A stretch of 64,000 nt of DNA from assembly GCF_040115645.1 (NCBI RefSeq), contig NC_089542.1, forward strand, positions 7,732,397 through 7,796,396, written 5' to 3'. The translations under genes and the position numbers were made by a program. The notes below the pieces were generated by a model, which saw nothing but the letters and a program-made list of their open reading frames with translations, made no database searches and was not told the origin of the DNA. The DNA comes from Euwallacea fornicatus. Lineage: Eukaryota > Arthropoda > Insecta > Coleoptera > Curculionidae. Position 1 is the stretch's first letter, and every line of letters begins with the position of its first letter. Below, one piece after another: positions 43,493 through 54,689 of the stretch.

Positions 43493-44628
43493 CAGGGTTA
43501 TTCAGATTCGACGCTCATCATTGAGATCTCAGTAACTATAAGAGATACGAGGTGGGTTAAATTGGGACGAAGTTGTACAATTTGGAGCTCAATAAAGTGC
43601 CCTTTCAAAATTTGGAAAATTCCGATTACTTCCGAAGATATCCGTAAAAAACCAAAATTTTGAAAAAGCGTTTCTTTTCTTTTCTGATGTTATTTGAAAA
43701 GATAATTAAAAACGAATGGCACATTATAATTTCCACTTTTTACCTTCTACAAAATAGTAAAATCATATTTGAAATTTGACGTTTAGATTTCCTGCAACCT
43801 GCATTTTGATGAAAATATTTTAAAAAATTATTGTGCTTTGGAAAACAAGAACAAGGATACTATGGAAACAATTACTGTCACAAATATAATTGATACATTA
43901 GTTATCCGAGATATTTGAAGTGTGATATCCCTTTACTGTGTTTAAATAAAAATGAGTTTTACGAATGAAGAAAATCGGGATATGTTAAGACTTTATTTCA
44001 TTAATCACCGAAATTCCATGCGAACAACTGAAGCATACTTTCAAAAATTTCCGGACAGGCGACAACCACATTACTCCTATTTTTCCAGGTTGGAACGAAA
44101 TTTAGTTGAATATGGTTCTTTTCAAAAGTCAAGAAACAATTATGGTACTAAAATTAGCGAAGAAGATGCTAATCGAGTTTTGGAACAGGTTTATTTTTAA
44201 AACAAAAGCATAAATTTACGTATTAGTATTAAAAACAATTTCAGGTTAACGCCCATCCGAGAAAATCTACAAATGAAATAGCATTTGAACTACATTTACC
44301 ACAGACTAAAGTTTAGAAAATACTGAATAGAAATAACTACAAGCCTTACAAAATAAAAAAAATAAAAAAAAATAAAATAAATAATTGGCAATTATAATGA
44401 GCCATTCGTTTTTAATTATCTTTTCAAATAACATCTGAAAAGAAAAGAAAGGCTTTTTCAAAATTTCGATTTTTTACGGATATCTCCGGAAGTAATCGGA
44501 ATTTTCCAAATTTTGAAAGGGCATTTTATTGAGCTCCAAATTGTACAACTTCGCCCCAATTTAACCCACCTCGTGTCTCTTATGGTTACTGAGATCTTAA
44601 TGATGAGCGTCGAATCTGAATAACCCTG
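43493..44628 (+). mobile_element. Deleted long-TIR element (CAGGGTTATTCAG ends)
   Basis: 1136 bp with inverted repeats of about 190 bp, flanked by TATATA. It directly follows the previous element with only six bases between them, both in the tail of the LINE. It holds an N-terminal transposase fragment with an intron. Confidence 0.9.
43952..44350 (+). pseudogene. Transposase N-terminal fragment with a 56-nt intron
   Basis: MSFTNEENRDMLRLYFINHR and YFQKFPDRRQPHYSYFSRL give the usual N-terminus. At GAACAG|GTTTAT a 56-nt intron (44189-44244, GT...CAG) is needed to rejoin VLEQ with VNAHPRKSTNEIAFELHL, the second helix-turn-helix. One TAG follows (KV*KILNRNNYKPYK), and the catalytic domain is deleted. 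Most relatives here lack this intron. Confidence 0.7.
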
Positions 44629-44635
44629 TATATAC

Positions 44636-44664
44636 AAAACCGTATATATATATGTATATATATA
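44636..44664. repeat. (TA/GTATA)n microsatellite
   Basis: Alternating TATATA/GTATA between two elements. Such TA-rich tracts are natural targets for TA-specific transposons, and both neighbours end in it. Confidence 0.8.
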
Positions 44665-46202
44665 CAGTATCAGACAAAATTAGAGCAACTTTAGAAATTT
44701 AATTTTAAATTGACATTGTTTCTTTAAAAATAAGATTTGTTATTATCAGTAATATGTTTACAGCCTATTATAATTTACACCTGAGACTCAATGTTTAAAA
44801 AGCACATTTTAGAGGAGAAGGAAAAAGAAAACCTTTTACCACCACAATTGGAGCGACAAAATTAAAGCAACTTAAAAATTATTTGAATGAATATTATATT
44901 TAGAATCATTTTTTGTATATTACCATTAATATTTAGTCCAATACCCCTTGTTTTGAAGAACTAGTTCACACCTTTTTGGCATTGAAGAAATTAAATTTGA
45001 AATGATGTCAGGATCAATAGACTTCCAGGCGTTCTCTATTTCTTCAAATAAATTATCCTGATTGGTAATGTTTTTTCCTCGGATTTTGTTATCTATGATT
45101 TCCCAAAGGTTCTCAATGGGATTTAAGTCCGGAGATTAGGCTGGCCATTTCATTGCCTCGACTTTCTTCTCCACGAACTAAGCTTTTACTATTTTCGCAG
45201 TATGTTTAGGATCGTTGTCGTGCTGGTAGACAAACTTAAGGGGCATTTCCCATTCGGCATATGGATACATAACATTCTCTAGTATATAATGATACTTAAA
45301 TCTGTCCATTTTGTCCTTAATCCTATAAAGTGGACCAGTTCCGTAAGCAGAGAAACAACCCCAAACCATAATATTTCCTCCTCCGTGTTTAATGGTAGTT
45401 TTTACGTACTTGGATTAAGTCTTTGGCCATTTGGGCGACGTACCCATTGAGCTCCATCACTTCCATAGATGCAAAACTTGGATTCATCGGAAAATAATAC
45501 TTTCTTCCACTGTTGAGGAATCCAATCTCGGTGGTAGGTGGCGAACAACATCCTGGCCTCTCAATTTTTTAGTGAAAGATGTGGTTTTTTGACAGGTTTC
45601 CTTCCTTTTAAACCACGTTCTGTCAATCGACGTTGAACTGTTCTGGAAGAAACACTAACTTCTCCTGCTTGTGCAATAATCTGGCGAGCTGACATTTCAG
45701 GATTTTCTTTACTTAGCCTTATAAGACGCCCGTCTAACTTCTCTGTCGTTTTTCTTTTCCGACCACCTCATTTTAAATTCGTTACGTCACTGCGGTCAGT
45801 GAATCTCCTGATAGTTTTTGATACAACATCTTTTTTTATGCCAAAAACTTCCGATATAAGTTTTTGCGATTTCGCATTCTTATATGCACTAATAATTTTT
45901 TGTATTAGATCAACTTAATAGTGAACACCACGAGGCATAATCGTAGATATTAGTTGTTTAAAAGACGACAGAAAAGTCAGAAATACAAAATATTTAAACA
46001 TCGGTTGCTCTTATTTTGTCGCAAAGAATTTTAGACCAAAACAATTTTTTAATTCCCAATAACAATTTAAACTGTTTATAGAAAATGTATTTTACACTAA
46101 CTACCTTAACCTGAATATTTATTATAAAATATTTCATGATTTTTTAGAGAACTTAAATTTAGAAGAATATTTCAAAAGTTGCTATAATTTTGTCCGATAC
46201 TG
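44665..46202 (-). mobile_element. Tc1-like transposon (CAGTATCAGACAAAATTA ends)
   Basis: 1538 bp, ends CAGTATC(A/G)GACAAAATTA(G/T), flanked by TATA. It holds one decayed transposase gene on minus. Confidence 0.9.
44926..45938 (-). pseudogene. Tc1 transposase (DD34E), heavily mutated
   Basis: ATG 45938 opens MPRGVHY then a stop. Downstream blocks include SDVTNLK, LSKENPEMSARQI, VSVSSRTVQRRLTERGLKGR, LFSDESKFCIYGSDGAQWVR (first Asp), YQHDNDPKHTAKIVKA (second Asp) and the C-terminus NKGYWTKY with TAA at 44928-44926. At least five stops and a frameshift are present, so it is older than the other Tc1 copies. Confidence 0.8.
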
Positions 46203-46204
46203 TA

Positions 46205-46385
46205 TATATATGACATTTGATTTTTATCAGAATAAGTTTGAGTTTTTGTAAATATTTATAATATTGCTATTGGTATAGACACATTACACATTACTTCTAT
46301 GTAAATAAATTGAAGTTTTGATTTCATGTATAGAAAATATTAGGAATTTTTGATGCAGTAACGTGCTGTACCATGACTTTCGTGT
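46205..46385 (-). repeat. Dispersed repeat, copy b
   Basis: Reverse-complement match to 24842-25014, from ACATTTGATTT to GACTTTCGTG. Like copy a it abuts a Tc1 exactly at its CAAATGT end. Confidence 0.65.
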
Positions 46386-47058
46386 GTGAGTGTATGTTCA
46401 AACTCTCATACGTATGGTAAATAACGGTTAAAAGAAACAATATATTAATTAAATTACCTTAGCTTAGCACCCTCTCCTAGATAAATGTAGGTTAGGCTTC
46501 CAAATCTGTATTTAATAAATAATAAAATTCATATAAAATTTTCTTTTCGTTAACGGCATGAAAATAACTACTTACTCTGTATATGTATGACTACCACTGT
46601 AATACTAAGGTTCTAAGTTGAAAATAAGCATATTTATACCTCACATTTTTTGCAAAATATTTCAATATGATATATTGACGCTTTAAAAGGTAATCTTGAT
46701 TTTAAATTAAAAAGGAAATTGGAACGAACGAAATGCTGTTACTATCAATTAATAAAATGAACAACGTCTTTAAGATGTGAATATATATTACATCATTAAA
46801 ATTTCAATTAGCAAGCTTGTTGGGGACTTCGTGATGCGTGTTGCCACAATGGACTGGACGTGTGCGTAGGACCACCCCGAATTTGCAGTTTCAGAGACAC
46901 TGTTGTTTGGTCAAATCAAATCAATCACCGATTAACAATAACTAGCACAATTTATTGACCACCGACAATTTGAGCGATTTAACAAATCAAAGACCTTACA
47001 AACAATTAAACAATTCGCAATAAATTAAAATGTGTGTAAGGACTGCGAGTAAAATATA
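46386..47058. other. Unassigned, with a probable LTR fragment at 46820-47058 (reverse)
   Basis: 46820-46920 on minus contains ACAGTGTCTCTGAAACTGC and GGTGGTCCT in the same order as the end of the solo LTR at 61584-62287, and ends CCCCAACA on that strand. It is therefore probably the 3' part of a related LTR, cut by the Tc1 at 47059. 46386-46819 shows nothing. Confidence 0.35.
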
Positions 47059-47202
47059 CAGTCGCGGTCATATAAATAGCACACTTTTAACTTTAGGTCC
47101 AACTGAGAAATAAACACTTCTTATCTGCAAATGTTGATAAATTTTAGGTTTTTGGTGAACAAAGGACAACATTTTTAAGAAAGGTCTTAACTTGTCCCTA
47201 TA

Positions 47203-48801
47203 CAGGGTGTTTCCTAACTACGTGTAAAAAATTTAAAGGCGTAATCCTCGACTGATTTTGAGTCAAAAATGTCTAATAAACATATGTCCGCAAATGCCTT
47301 GTTTCCAAGATACAGGGTGTTAAAGTGTGACAAGAAAAAGAGGTTTTATTTCCAAAATGTCTCAATTTGGGTGTTTGAATTTTAGAAAAGACAATTTTTT
47401 GGGGGAATGCTTTAATGATTAATTATAAGAATTGCTGAAAATGACCACCATTACTCATAATGCACGCTTCCATCCTTCTTGTTAATGATTGTCTCACTCT
47501 TTCGAAAACTCCTGCTGTGTTGCGTATCGTTTCACATACGGTAATTATACGTTCCTGAAGTCGATCTAGAGTGTATATTGGGACAGCATAGACAAGTCTC
47601 TTCAGATCACCCCAAAAGTAGAAGTCCAGAGGATTACAGTCAGGGGACTTTGCTGGCCACGACTGATTAGGCTCTGGGACACCTCTGCCTATCCATTTAT
47701 TTGGGAAAGTTGCATTTAAGTGCTCGCGCACCGTCATGCATAAACCACATTTAAAGCCTCTGTGCAATAGGTACTTCTTCCAGTAAAACTGACAAAGTAT
47801 TTTGCAAAAGATTTAAATATGTTTCTCCATTAAGATGATGCGGCAAAATGTAGGGTCCTATCAAATAATCTCCAACTATACCGGTCCATACGTTTAGAGA
47901 AAATTGATGTTGGAACCGCTCGTCCACAATTGAATGAGGATTTTCATAATCTCAAATGTGATTATTGTGGAAGTTGATAATTGCACTTCTGGAAAACGTC
48001 GCTTCATCTGTGATCAATACACGAGAAAGGAATTATGGATCTAATGCAACTTTTTGTAGGATCAATTGACTAAACTGAATACGTGGAGGATAATTTTGAG
48101 GTAACAAGGCTTGTACTCTTTGTATGTGGTACGGGTAAAGTTGTTGCTCTTTTAAAACAGTCCACACTACTTTATGACTAATATTTAAAACGGCAGCTAT
48201 TTTACGAGTACTTGTTCCGGGGTTTTCTTCAATACGTCTTAAGATTTCTTCCTCCACTTCTGGTGTTCGACGTGTTATTGGCTTTCCTCCACCTGGAGTT
48301 TTCATAAGAGATCCTGTATCACAAAGACGTTGAAATAGGTTTTTAAAGGTTTGGTTGTTGGGAGCTTGGTGGTTTGGAAACCTTTCCATGTAAATGCGTC
48401 TCGCTGCCAAACACTTACCATCAGCAAGGCCGTAAACAAAAACCATATTGGCCATTTCTTGATTAGTGTAATTAGGCATTTGAAAATTTTTCAAAACTGA
48501 GGTATAATCTGATTTTTGGGACACAGAACTAAATTCTTTCACTTTAGAGAGTACAACACCAAAATAACATTGACTATCTTGTTTATAGTAGTGGAAGTAG
48601 CAAAAAAACTAACAATAAACAAGTTAGTAAATACCACCAAACCTTTAGAAACCTTTAAAACCTTTTTCAACGTCTTTCAGTCAACACCCTGTATCTTGGA
48701 AACAAGGCATTTGCGGACATATGTTTATTAGACATTTTTGACTCAAAATCACTCGAGGACTACGCCTTTAAATTTTTTACACGTAGTTAGAAAACACCCT
48801 G
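47203..48801 (-). mobile_element. Long-TIR transposon (CAGGGTGTTTCCTAA ends)
   Basis: 1599 bp, flanked by TA. The inverted repeats are about 140 bp and contain an internal CAGGGTGTT motif a second time (47320 and 48680). A nearly full-length transposase pseudogene lies on minus. Confidence 0.9.
47423..48479 (-). pseudogene. DD41D-type transposase, nearly full length but broken
   Basis: ATG 48479 opens MPNYTNQEMANMVFVYGLAD, followed by YMERFPNHQAPNNQTF, GTSTRKIAAVLNISHKVVW (helix-turn-helix) and HIQRVQALLP to a TAA at 48033. Past it come LITDEATFSRSAI (first Asp), NVWTGIVGDYLIGPYILP, then a disrupted second-Asp block at about 47740-47770 and WIGRG...WPAKSPDCNPLDFYFWG (third Asp). It ends NGGHFQQFL at 47423. 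Several stops and one rearrangement. Confidence 0.82.
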
Positions 48802-49079
48802 TATACATATTCGATTATTTTTAAATTCAGTTGTTTAGTGTGGTCATATAAATAGCACGTTTTCTAAGATCGCTGAAAAATATCACGTAAATTAACAATT
48901 TGTTTCTGAAAGTATATTTAGGTGTTTCCTTATATTCGATTATTTAATTTAAATTTTTTAGTGGGTAAAAGTAAACATTGTGGTGTAGAAAGAAGAAATC
49001 TCCTCGTTCTTTGAAAAATGAAGGTTTCAGTATTTCAAAGATTGCTAATAATATAAAATGTTTTTAAAACTTGTTTACA

Positions 49080-49965
49080 ATGCCCTTAAGTTATTTGAAT
49101 CTACCAGTAGTACTGAAAACAAAATTAGAACGCCTAGAAGTCGCAAAATCTCAGCAGCAATGGATAGATTAATCACCAGAAAAAGCAAGTCGGATCCTTT
49201 TCAAAACAAGAAATTTTGAATGAAACTGATGTCAATTTATCTGTTAGAACTATTAGAAAGAGATTAAATGAAATTAATCTTAGAGGATGCATAGCGAGAA
49301 AAAAACCACTAGTATCCAAACAAAATCTAAAGAATAGATTAAAATTTGCGCACGATCACGTGAATAAAGACATTAAATTTTGGAAAAATATTCTGTGGAG
49401 TGACGAATCAAAGTTCAATCGGTTTGGTAATGACGGAAAAATATTTGTACGGTGCCCTCCAGGCCAAAGCCTCAATAAAAAATACACTATTTAAATAAAA
49501 AAATACACTATTAAAACCATAAAACACGGCGGAGGGAGTGTCATGGTCTGGGGAGCTTTCTCGTGGAATGTTGTTGGTCCAATACATAAAATAGACGGTA
49601 TAATGGACCGATTTATGTATAAAGATATCCTTTCCACTATCATGGAGCCTTATGCAGATGAGTATATGTCCCTAACATACAAATTCGTGCACGATAACGA
49701 CCCTAAACATTCGTCAAAACTTGTAAAAGGCTAGGTTAGGGATAACATGGTAGGTGTTTTAGATTGGCCATCACAGAGTCCAGACTTGAACCCTATAGAA
49801 AACTTATGGAGCCGCATAAAACGGGATTTACAAAATAAAAATCCTACAAATTTAGAGGAATTGTGGAATAATATTCCAGATAGTTTTTGCAGAAAGTTAG
49901 TGGAGTCTATGCCATCAAGATTAAATGCGGTTATACGAAATAAAGGCTATCCCACAAAATACTGA
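49080..49965 (+). pseudogene. Tc1 transposase (DD34E) with a small tandem duplication
   Basis: The N-terminus is decayed; from 49216 the text is NLSVRTIRKRLNEINLRGC, LWSDESKFNRFGNDGK (Asp), then a duplication of about 22 bp (49474-49515) brings a stop. It resumes HGGGSVMVWGAFSWNVVGP, VHDNDPKHSSKLVKG (Asp), one TAG, WPSQSPDLNPIENLWSRIKR (Glu) and ends GYPTKY. Lesions are few after the N-terminus. Confidence 0.82.
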
Positions 49966-50190
49966 CTTATAACATGAAAATTTGGTTTAATGTGAAATGT
50001 GCTATTTAAATGTCCCATCAAATATCATAAACTTTAAAATTATATTTTGTTTTGCATTTGTATTAGGTTCTTTTTTGTTTATATTTTTCGTATTGGCAAA
50101 ATAAATCAGGAGACAGTCACAATTGATAAATTAATATAAATTTGGAAATATTGGAAATTTAAAAGTGTGCTATTTATATGACCACGACGG

Positions 50191-50553
50191 TACGGCAGTA
50201 TTGGCACTGGTCAAGATCCCGCCGATCAGATTGCGTGTGGAAGAGAGGAGAATGATTTGGGAGAAAGGTAAGGGTTTTAAGAACGAGGCCAGAGAATGGG
50301 TGATGAATGAATGGAAAAGTGAATGGGCATTGTATAATGGGTGGATGAAGGCCCTGGTCCCGAGCATAAGACAGTGAGTAGATTGTGATTGGACGAGGGC
50401 GGGGTATATGCTAACGCAGGTGTTTACTGGACACGGAGTGTTTGGGAAATATCTGCATAGAATAGTAGTGGAGAAAATTGACGGATGCTGGGAGCTGCGG
50501 ACACACCGGAGCACATACTCTGGGGATGTCCGGAGTGGGAGGATGAATCGAAG
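50191..50553 (+). pseudogene. R1-like LINE ORF2 fragment, sense
   Basis: TAVLALVKIPPIRLRVEERR, then REWVMNEWKSEWALYNGW, a stop, and AGYMLTQVFTGHGVFGKYLH match the C-terminal region of the minus-strand copy beside it (AVLALAKIPPVRIRVKERN). It ends at the T tract where the minus-strand copy begins. It is cut on the left by the Tc1 end. Confidence 0.8.
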
Positions 50554-52540
50554 CTTTTTTTTTTGCGAGGAGGAGGAATCTTCTTAAGACACCCGGCCTG
50601 GTCCACGACTGGGTAGTGTGGGATTCGACCGACCATTATGTCGCCCACCTACCCACTAAACCCACCTTCCCTCTTCTGCCCCGAAACTGCCTCACGGCAT
50701 TACTTCAGGGCTTCCAGCTACCTCAGACTAGGTACGGACACGGCTCCGCACCCCACTATTCTTTCTTTCATTCTCCCTTGCAGTCTTGGCTCTCAAGATT
50801 TTCTCTATCAGGCCCTCGAACGCTACCCACTTACTCTTGCTTTCCACCAGTTCTTTCCTTATCGTGTTTCGGTTCAGGTCGAGTCCTCTCCCCCTCGCCT
50901 CCGCACGGTAGCCCTCCCATTCTGGACACCCCCAAAGCGTATGCTCCGGTGTGTCTTCCCTCTCGTCACAGAACCAACAGTTACTACTTCTTTCCACTCG
51001 TATCCGCTTCAGATATTTACCGAACACTCCGTGCTCGGTAAACATCTGTGCTAACATATACCCACTCTTCGTCCATTCACATTCATACCACGCACGGATC
51101 CGGGGTATGAAGGTCTTGGCCCAACCCTTATATTTTCCGCAGTCCTCCTTCCATTCTCTCATTACCCACTCTTTTACGCCATCTCGCGCTTCCCACAACA
51201 TGTTTCTTTCCTTTACTCTTATCCGTACCGGAGGAATTTTGGCCAATGCCAGCACCGCAGTGGTCGGAGCGGTTCTGTAGGCACTGGCCACCCTGAGAGC
51301 GAGCAAACGATTTGCCCTTTTCAGGATGGCCTCGTACCCCCCATACGTCAGCTCCGTCTGCCAGACTGGAGCCGCGTACAGCAGGACCGACGATGCCGCC
51401 ATAACCATCATCCTCCTCCTTTCATACGCCAATCCACTTACCCTGGGCAAGATGCCCTCGAACTTTCCGATCACCCTCGCTACCTTTTCGGCCGTCCGAC
51501 GTACGTGCTCACCGAAGCAAGCATTTCTGCTGAACCACACCCCTAGGTATTTCATGCATTCCTTCGTCTCGTACGAGACGTCGTCCACTCTCAGACTCAT
51601 ACTCCTTATTTTCCTCCGACCGGCCAGGAGCACCATTTCGGTTTTATCCGTGGCCATGCTAAGCCCCATGCGCTCGAACGTATCGGCGACCAGTTTCATG
51701 GCCCACCTAGTCCTTGCCTCTAGGGTTACCCCGTCACTCACCGAGACCACCAACGCCAAGTCGTCCGCGTAGGCCCCCGGGGTGACCCCTCGCGTATACC
51801 CGACCGTCAGTATCCCGTCGTAGTAGAGGTTCCATAAGACGGGGTCTAAGATAGACCCCTGAGGAACTCCACACGACAGCTCTCGCACCTTCCCGTCAGG
51901 CAACACCAAAAACCGATCTTGCAGGTACGACTGAACTACGTTCAAGAGGTACCCGCTCACCTTGGCCTTTCTCATCACTTCGACGATAAGATCCCAAGGC
52001 GCCGTATTAAAGGCGTTCTTTACATCAATTGTTACCATGACGCAGAAGCCCGCGTACGTGTAGCTTTCCCCCTAATCCCCTCCACTATCCGCATGACGGC
52101 CCGCATGGCGTCCAAGGTGCTCCTGCCCTTGACGAACCCATACTGCTCTCACTCACCATTTCCAAAGCGTTCGCCTCTTCCAGTAATCTGGTCTTGACCA
52201 CCTTTTCTGCCACCTTCTCGAGTCCGTCCAAAAGGCATATGGGTCGGTACGAGGCCTCTGCCCCCGTATCACGTTTCGGTTTCTCCACCAGCACCAGTTA
52301 AGTCCTCTTTCAGACTTTAGGGTACTCGCCCGAGGTCAGAATGCGATTCACTCCAACCCGCGCTGTCCCAAGATATAGCTTCAAAACCTCGTTTATAAAC
52401 CCGTCCAGTCCCAGAGCCTTACGACTCTTGAGATTCCTGACGGCCTGACGGATCTCCTCGACCGTGACTCGAAGCACGTCATTCCGCCAAAGTAGGGGAC
52501 CACCTAACTTCCGGTGAGTATACCTTAATTCGTTCTGCCT
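50554..52540 (-). mobile_element. R1-like LINE, 5'-truncated, minus strand
   Basis: The poly-A end is the T run at 50554-50564; the 3' UTR (50565-50727) matches 61090-61266 of the third copy. The ORF2 reverse transcriptase lies at 50728-52540. GC content is far above the surroundings. The 5' end is truncated near 52540. Confidence 0.85.
50728..52540 (-). pseudogene. R1-like LINE ORF2 (reverse transcriptase and C-terminal zinc finger)
   Basis: Blocks in order are VEEIRQAVRNLKSRKALGLD, a stop, YRPICLLDGLEKVAEKVV, two frameshifts near 52150 and 52050, then 436 open codons: TIDVKNAFNTAPWD, GVPQGSILDPVLWN, the active site GAYADDLALVV and a long thumb region. The C-terminal CWFCDEREDTPEHTLWGC (C-x2-C-x8-H-x4-C) is the zinc finger typical of R1-clade ORF2. 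R1 elements proper target 28S rDNA; these lie elsewhere, so a related lineage with another target is likely. Confidence 0.85.
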
Positions 52541-52573
52541 TGCAGTGCAGTAATTGTGAATTATATTTTTCAT

Positions 52574-53036
52574 GTGTTACTCATACCTGACGGGATGCCA
52601 TGCTGCCGTGGATGAAAATACATTGTGATGATTCATAGTAGGATCAATTCCTATAAGGTAACCAAACCTGACTAGACATAAAAAATTGCGAACAAAAATC
52701 GAATTTTACACTCGAAAATGTGGAATTTGTAATATTTTAACATATGTTGATAACTGAAAATTGGTTAGTGATTTTCGAGGTTTTCCGCTTAACAGTTTTT
52801 TGAATATGGTTTTAAGTAAAGTCCACATCTTGATTTGTATGGTGTGGCGACCGGTGTGTGAATCATCTCAGGACAAAGGCGAGCGGTGGGAAGGAGATAA
52901 AAGCGTTCAGGGTCGAATAGTAGACAAGTATATGGAGGATTGAGAGAATATAGTTTCTAAGTAGTTAATGATTAAGGATTAAGGGATATTTGGTAGTATA
53001 TAGTGGATAAATCAAAATAAATGTGTTTGTGGGAAG
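52574..53036. other. Spacer, nothing recognised
   Basis: AT-rich sequence between the R1-like LINE and the phospholipase-like gene. Short reading frames only. Confidence 0.35.
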
Positions 53037-53849
53037 TTAGAGATGTTTGAATATCGAGAAGGGTACTACATATGGTTTCAGATATAATCCGCTCCCTTTT
53101 CTACCAAGTGCTATAGCTTTCATCGTCTCATTGTGTCTTTTCGCTTCTTTCAATTTTTGAGAAGCTGCTTTCGCATCGTTTACCGCTTATGCAATACCAG
53201 CAGCTCCACCTCCTAATGCAACTAATGCTGATAAACCTGCAAGTAGGGGTATCAATGGCAAAAATCCCCCAGATTTAGGAATAGGGATAATTCTCTTTTT
53301 TGAAAGTGAAATTTTTTCATCCTTTTTGGCAAGTTCTAGGGCATACTTGGCATTATATTTTAAGTTTTTAAACTTTTGTCTAATGAGACCCTTTTTCACA
53401 TTTGAAATTGCCCTGTGTAGAATTGTCTTTTTAGTTCCATCTCTTAAACCTTGACCTGTTTTTTTTCGCAATCTCATTCTTAACTTTGTTTTCGCTTTCA
53501 TAGTTCCACTAACACCCAAAGCTGCAATTTTTTCACTAATTCCCGAATCACTTGTCTTGAACCGCGCTAGTGATATTGACGCTAAGATTTTATCCGTTTC
53601 GTGTCTACTTTGTAAATCTTTCTTCTCGTTGAACGTTACGTCGTGTTCTTTACAAGCTTCATCTAAAAGATTTACACCCGTACCGTCTTTAGATAATCTT
53701 TCCTTCAACTTTGTTCTAGGAGCACAAAAGTTGTACCCCGGAATATGCAATTCAATAGGTAATTTGTTTAACAAAGTATTGACAATACCAGTTCCTCTTT
53801 TTTTGCTAGTTTTTGTATGAATGATGAGATGATTGTGCAAGTTAATCAT
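53037..53849 (-). pseudogene. Phospholipase-A2-like protein of virus-like origin, one premature stop
   Basis: The frame from ATG 53849 is open for 220 codons to a TAA at 53189-53187, then continues in frame for 49 more codons to TAA 53039-53037. Near residues 34-80 is a PLA2-like core: LPIELHIPGYNF, then a degraded calcium-loop (CAPRT), and CKEHDV with the His-Asp pair. A very basic middle and a C-terminal hydrophobic, glycine-rich segment (PLIPLLAGLSALVALGGGAAG) follow. Parvovirus VP1 and adintovirus/Polinton-type elements of arthropods encode such proteins, where PLA2 activity helps particles leave endosomes. No other viral genes are next to it. The ATG lies 9 bp from an inserted transposon, so the true N-terminus may be lost. 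Confidence 0.6.
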
Positions 53850-54316
53850 TTTATATACAGGGTGTCAACGCTTAACCACGTATTCCTTGGTCAAAAATAT
53901 ATCAATTCATGGTAATATACTTATATACGAAATTGTCTCCTGGAGATACAAGCTCTTAAAGTCTAACTTTTTTTAAAGTTTTGCAGATAAGTCGAAAACG
54001 GCTAGATGAATTGCTCCGAAATTTGGTGTATAATCTTTCTGCTTCTCGGGGCACAGTCGACGGGGCTTATTATGGTAAAACCACCAGGAGTATTGGTCAA
54101 TTGTTGCAAGGTCGTATGTTAAATACAAGAAAACTTTTTTATTTGTCTATACAGACGGTTGTTTTTTTTTAATGAAATTCCCGGTCAGTTACGCAACTTT
54201 TTTTATCTCTTATTGAATTTTGATTTGGAGCCTCCATTAGACGAAAAAAAATTTAAATTGTTGATAATGTCAGTCAATACATACCTTTTAGAAGGAAATA
54301 AAAGCATACATTTCAA

Positions 54317-54541
54317 AGACTAACTCATGGTCACCTAATGGAAAGGACACCCCCACCAAAATGTGACAGGTGCAATGTCTTGCTGACAGTCGACCATATA
54401 GTCACAAAGTATCCAGTGTATAGTGCCAATAGGACCACTTTTCAGATTAAAGATGAACTGCACAAGAACTTGCACTCCACAGTGGATCAGAGAGCAACCT
54501 TAGAATTCCTGAAGTCAATCGATCTTTTTGACTCCATCTAA
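54317..54541 (+). pseudogene. LINE ORF2 C-terminus with CCHC-like motif
   Basis: RLTHGHLMERTPPPKCDRCN then LLTVDHIVTKYPVYSANRTT and FLKSIDLFDSI, stop at 54539-54541. It resembles the C-terminal C-x2-C...H...(C) region of I/Jockey-type ORF2 downstream of the reverse transcriptase and RNase H; the last Cys is replaced by Tyr. Only the last 75 codons remain. Confidence 0.75.
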
Positions 54542-54670
54542 AATGTAATTTTTATGCCTGCTCGAAATGTACATGTACTAAAACGTTCTGTAAACCGTAT
54601 GTTGTCAAATGTATGTTGAGTGCCAATAACCTAAGTAGTTGAGGCACTATAATCTTAATAAAAAAAAAAT
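54317..54670 (+). mobile_element. 5'-truncated I-like LINE with a perfect 12-bp target duplication
   Basis: 354 bp ending in poly-A. CATACATTTCAA occurs directly before (54305-54316) and after (54671-54682). The coding part and the GAGGCACTATAATCTTAATAA tail match the 3' end of I-clade LINEs by pattern. Confidence 0.85.
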
Positions 54671-54689
54671 CATACATTTCAATAAACAA

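Larger units (their letters stand above)
47059..50190 (+). mobile_element. Tc1-like transposon (CAGTCGCGGTCATATAAATA ends) with a DD41D insert
   Basis: Ends CAGTCGCGGTCATATAAATA and inverse (TATTTATATGACCACGACGG), flanked by TA. The insert 47203-48801 lies 144 bp from the left end. Without it the Tc1 is about 1.53 kb. Confidence 0.88.

Noticed and set aside
46820..47058. Possible tRNA or rRNA piece because of its higher GC content
   Set aside because: No cloverleaf or rRNA core sequence; it matches the tail of the solo LTR at 61.6-62.3 kb instead.
50616..51772. Several plus-strand open frames of 100-148 codons
   Set aside because: Antisense to the R1-like reverse transcriptase on minus; they reflect its high GC content.
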